A stretch of 64,000 bases of DNA from Heliobacterium mobile. Its GTDB lineage: Bacteria; Bacillota; Desulfitobacteriia; Heliobacteriales; Heliobacteriaceae. The translations under genes and the position numbers were made by a program. The stretch spans positions 186,001 through 250,000 of the forward strand of contig NZ_WNKU01000002.1 in NCBI RefSeq assembly GCF_009720735.1. The letters are read 5' to 3'. This document shows positions 62,464 through 64,000 of the stretch, piece after piece (position 1 is the first letter of the stretch; each line of letters opens with the position of its first letter). The notes beneath the pieces were generated by a model. It ran no database searches. It was not told the DNA's origin and worked only from the letters and a program-made list of their open reading frames with translations.

Positions 62464-63292
62464 AAATAATTTTCTGCGCAATCATTTCTCCCATTTTCAA
62501 CGTAGTTCCCGTCGTCAGATCTTCCCGCCAACGAATCGCTCCTGGCTCAAAAAGCAAAATTACGGTGGAACCGAATTGGAAAAAGCCTACTTCTTCTCCT
62601 TTCTCCAACTCGGGGCCTTTTTCCAGTGAAACAAGTTGTGCAGGCTTACGACGATTCGAAACAACGTTGGAATAGGTCACCCGGACACTTCCGACCATCA
62701 TAGCGCCCACTTTAACAACGGCAACTTGTCCCACATCAGTTTGCAGATAAGTAATCAACCGTTCATTCCGAGCAAAAAGACCGGGAACACCGTGTACTCC
62801 TAAGTCATTCACCGGATAGAGACGTCCCGGCCAATAGGCGTAACCGCTGACACGCCCTTTCAAGGGGGCATGTATGCGATGATAGTCCCGAGGACTGAGA
62901 TATAAGGTGACAAATTCGCCGCCAGCAAAGGACTCCGCCTTCGTCCGATCTCCCAGAAGCTGTTCAAGTGAGTAATTAATCCCCTTTGCTTGAATCAGAC
63001 GACCGGCAGAGGCGGTTCCCATTTGAGAGACTTGAGCATCAACGGGACTGGCGATCGCTTCAGAATCTACGCATATGGGGCGTAGACCTGGTTTTAGACG
63101 ACGACAAAAAAAGTCGGCTAATGACCCGTATTCCTGCCAAGTTTTTTCGGCTTCCTCTACAGCGACATTGTAACGCCGGATGAACCAGGGGATGGCTCTT
63201 CGACTCCACTTAGAGGCCGCCCAACGCCCACTCTGACGTGATAGCCATCTTTGAGGAAGCATATGTAGAATGGCCAGTTTTACACGACGCAA
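62462..63292 (-). CDS. psd: Phosphatidylserine decarboxylase
   Basis: A 276-residue pyruvoyl enzyme precursor. IASPVDAQVSQMGTASAG, YLSPRDYHRIHAPLKGRVSG and the self-cleavage motif FGST (in FFQFGSTVILLFEPG) are present; cleavage before Ser makes the pyruvoyl group. It converts phosphatidylserine to phosphatidylethanolamine at the membrane. The start is TTG after AGGAGGG. A TTGACA-type promoter lies just upstream. No pssA neighbour is in the window. Confidence 0.93.
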   Translation of the reverse strand: MRRVKLAILHMLPQRWLSRQSGRWAASKWSRRAIPWFIRRYNVAVEEAEKTWQEYGSLADFFCRRLKPGLRPICVDSEAIASPVDAQVSQMGTASAGRLIQAKGINYSLEQLLGDRTKAESFAGGEFVTLYLSPRDYHRIHAPLKGRVSGYAYWPGRLYPVNDLGVHGVPGLFARNERLITYLQTDVGQVAVVKVGAMMVGSVRVTYSNVVSNRRKPAQLVSLEKGPELEKGEEVGFFQFGSTVILLFEPGAIRWREDLTTGTTLKMGEMIAQKII

Positions 63293-63324
63293 CCTATTCC
63301 CTCCTGGTTATCTCTCGTGATAAA

Positions 63325-63353
63325 AGAATACCTGTGTCAAGTCAATCTGTCAA
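63325..63353 (-). promoter_or_regulatory. Sigma-A type promoter of psd
   Basis: On the minus strand a consensus TTGACA (63353-63348) is 17 bases from TATTCT (63330-63325). The psd start at 63292 is about 26 bases beyond the expected start point. Confidence 0.6.
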
Positions 63354-63387
63354 ATAGCATACAATTGAAATTACTCGTAGTTTATGT

Positions 63388-63421
63388 AAAAAAAGAACCT
63401 CACAAACATTGTCTGCGAGGT
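63388..63421 (-). terminator. Intrinsic terminator of the rightmost gene
   Basis: The minus strand has an ACCTCGCAGAC/GTTTGTGAGGT stem with two G-T pairs (63411-63421 with 63397-63407), then TCTTTTTTT. It follows the stop of the peptidoglycan-binding/BsuPI protein by 20 bases. Confidence 0.82.
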
Positions 63422-63440
63422 CGCCGCTATGGCCTTTTTC

Positions 63441-64000
63441 CTATTCCATCGTTACTGCATCCGATGTCGTAGTCGGTTGCAGTTCAATCTCAATGTTTAT
63501 CGAACGATCGGTTCCCACGTTTGTCGCTGTCAACAAATACCGCCCAGGGTAACGAACAGTTTGACCCGTATTGCTTGATTGGTCCCAGGTTTCTTGAAAG
63601 GCCTGGATCTGAGCCGGTTGTAAGGTGACCTGGGCTGTGGCCGGGTTAAAGGATCGACCTCGAGACCACCGCCACACTTCAATGCCGCTTTGACCAAGTT
63701 CAATGAAAAAATCAAAACGCTGTGTCGTCGTATAACTAATCGTAATCGGTTCGTCGGAGACATTGCGTTTGATAAAGGTCATGATTACCGGTTCCCCTTG
63801 CCGATAAACGGCCTTATCGGTATAAAAGGTGTACCGTAAGCCTTCAAAGACCCGGGTAATGCGATGCCGAGGCGGTCGCGGTAAATCACCACAAGGTTCG
63901 CCCAATGCCAGCCATGTCTCAAGATCAGCTCTTCCTGTTGGATTGATGCCCACTTCCGATTGAAACGTCCTCAAGGCATTCAAAGTGGCCTGATCAAAGA
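63441..64000 (-). CDS. Peptidoglycan-binding and BsuPI-domain protein, C-terminal fragment
   Basis: The gene enters from the right edge; its 5' end is missing. The visible reading frame starts inside a PG_binding_1 repeat (ATLNALRTFQSEVGINPTGRAD, with the family hallmark of an ALRxFQ helix and PTG turn), then continues into a BsuPI-type domain (YTFYTDKAVYRQGEPVIMTF, NVSDEPITISYTTTQRFDF, GRYLLTATN), an immunoglobulin-like fold named after an intracellular proteinase inhibitor of Bacillus. A TTG at 63983 would be an internal codon, not the start. It is probably an exported or spore-coat-linked protein. Confidence 0.75.
   Translation of the reverse strand, partial: FDQATLNALRTFQSEVGINPTGRADLETWLALGEPCGDLPRPPRHRITRVFEGLRYTFYTDKAVYRQGEPVIMTFIKRNVSDEPITISYTTTQRFDFFIELGQSGIEVWRWSRGRSFNPATAQVTLQPAQIQAFQETWDQSSNTGQTVRYPGRYLLTATNVGTDRSINIEIELQPTTTSDAVTME

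Noticed and set aside
1-64000. Mobile elements, CRISPR arrays, tRNA or rRNA genes
   Set aside because: I found no transposase or integrase, no regularly spaced direct repeats, and no cloverleaf or rRNA-like sequence in the intergenic regions.

Overview
The window is a chromosomal segment of an anaerobic, endospore-forming member of the Clostridia. Spore genes (spoIVFA/spoIVFB, an uninterrupted sigK, a SleB-type cortex hydrolase) sit beside anaerobic carbon and nitrogen genes: a four-subunit 2-oxoacid:ferredoxin oxidoreductase, an ATP-type PEP carboxykinase, a three-gene archaeal-type glutamate synthase, L-lactate dehydrogenase and Rex. The mix would fit Heliobacteriaceae or a related Peptococcaceae-like lineage, but no photosynthesis gene is visible, so this placement is only an inference. 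Many genes start with TTG or GTG behind strong GGAGG-type ribosome-binding sites. I see no rRNA, tRNA, insertion sequence, prophage or CRISPR array.

Layout. Positions 1-4.6 kb (minus strand) hold the start of an RNase G/E gene, the TIGR03936/TIGR03960 pair and spoIVFA-spoIVFB. From 4.7 to 6.9 kb lie a small Cys-containing ORF, an amino-acid permease and a small membrane protein. From 7 to 20.6 kb the minus strand carries envelope and cell-shape genes: an AMIN/Amidase_3 amidase, a nucleoside kinase, a PilZ protein, rodA, minEDC, pbp2-mreDCB, radC, maf and a DUF4321 gene. From 20.7 to 29.2 kb is a cluster without a known pathway: a B12/PLP aminomutase-like system, a transporter, a flavoprotein, a PLP enzyme, a RidA protein and an unknown protein. 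From 29.3 to 36.1 kb are rex, a PiT/DUF47 phosphate module, folC and valS, the last behind a valine T-box. From 36.1 to 45.9 kb are meaB, a membrane-anchored JAMM protein, a rhodanese, panB-panE-ldh, a TerC protein and a divergent pair of exported proteins. From 46 to 52.8 kb are the glutamate synthase operon with a structured attenuator-like leader, a 50-residue membrane peptide and korDABC. From 52.9 to 64 kb are an HD-GYP protein, a large hybrid histidine kinase, a DUF2334 protein, sleB with a sigma-G-type promoter, sigK, pckA, psd and a truncated exported protein.

The most interesting system is at 20690-23852. It encodes a small protein resembling the OAM dimerisation domain of lysine 5,6-/ornithine 4,5-aminomutases, and a 608-residue protein with the B12-binding domain at the N-terminus followed by an aminomutase-like TIM barrel, the reverse of the OraE order. 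A P-loop ATPase translationally coupled to it could be a reactivation factor. The lysine that forms the PLP aldimine in the known enzymes appears conserved, while the B12 histidine motif is altered by one residue. Just upstream lie a transporter, a Cys-cluster FAD protein, a fold-type I PLP enzyme and RidA, so the region may encode uptake and breakdown of an unidentified amino acid. Substrate and chemistry are not known from the sequence.

Genes elsewhere in the window fit together. SpoIVFB, with its partner SpoIVFA, is the family that removes the pro-sequence of sigma-K, and sigK here still encodes that pro-sequence. KorDABC, pckA, Rex, ldh and the glutamate synthase link 2-oxoglutarate, PEP/oxaloacetate, pyruvate/lactate and glutamate to ferredoxin and NADH balance.
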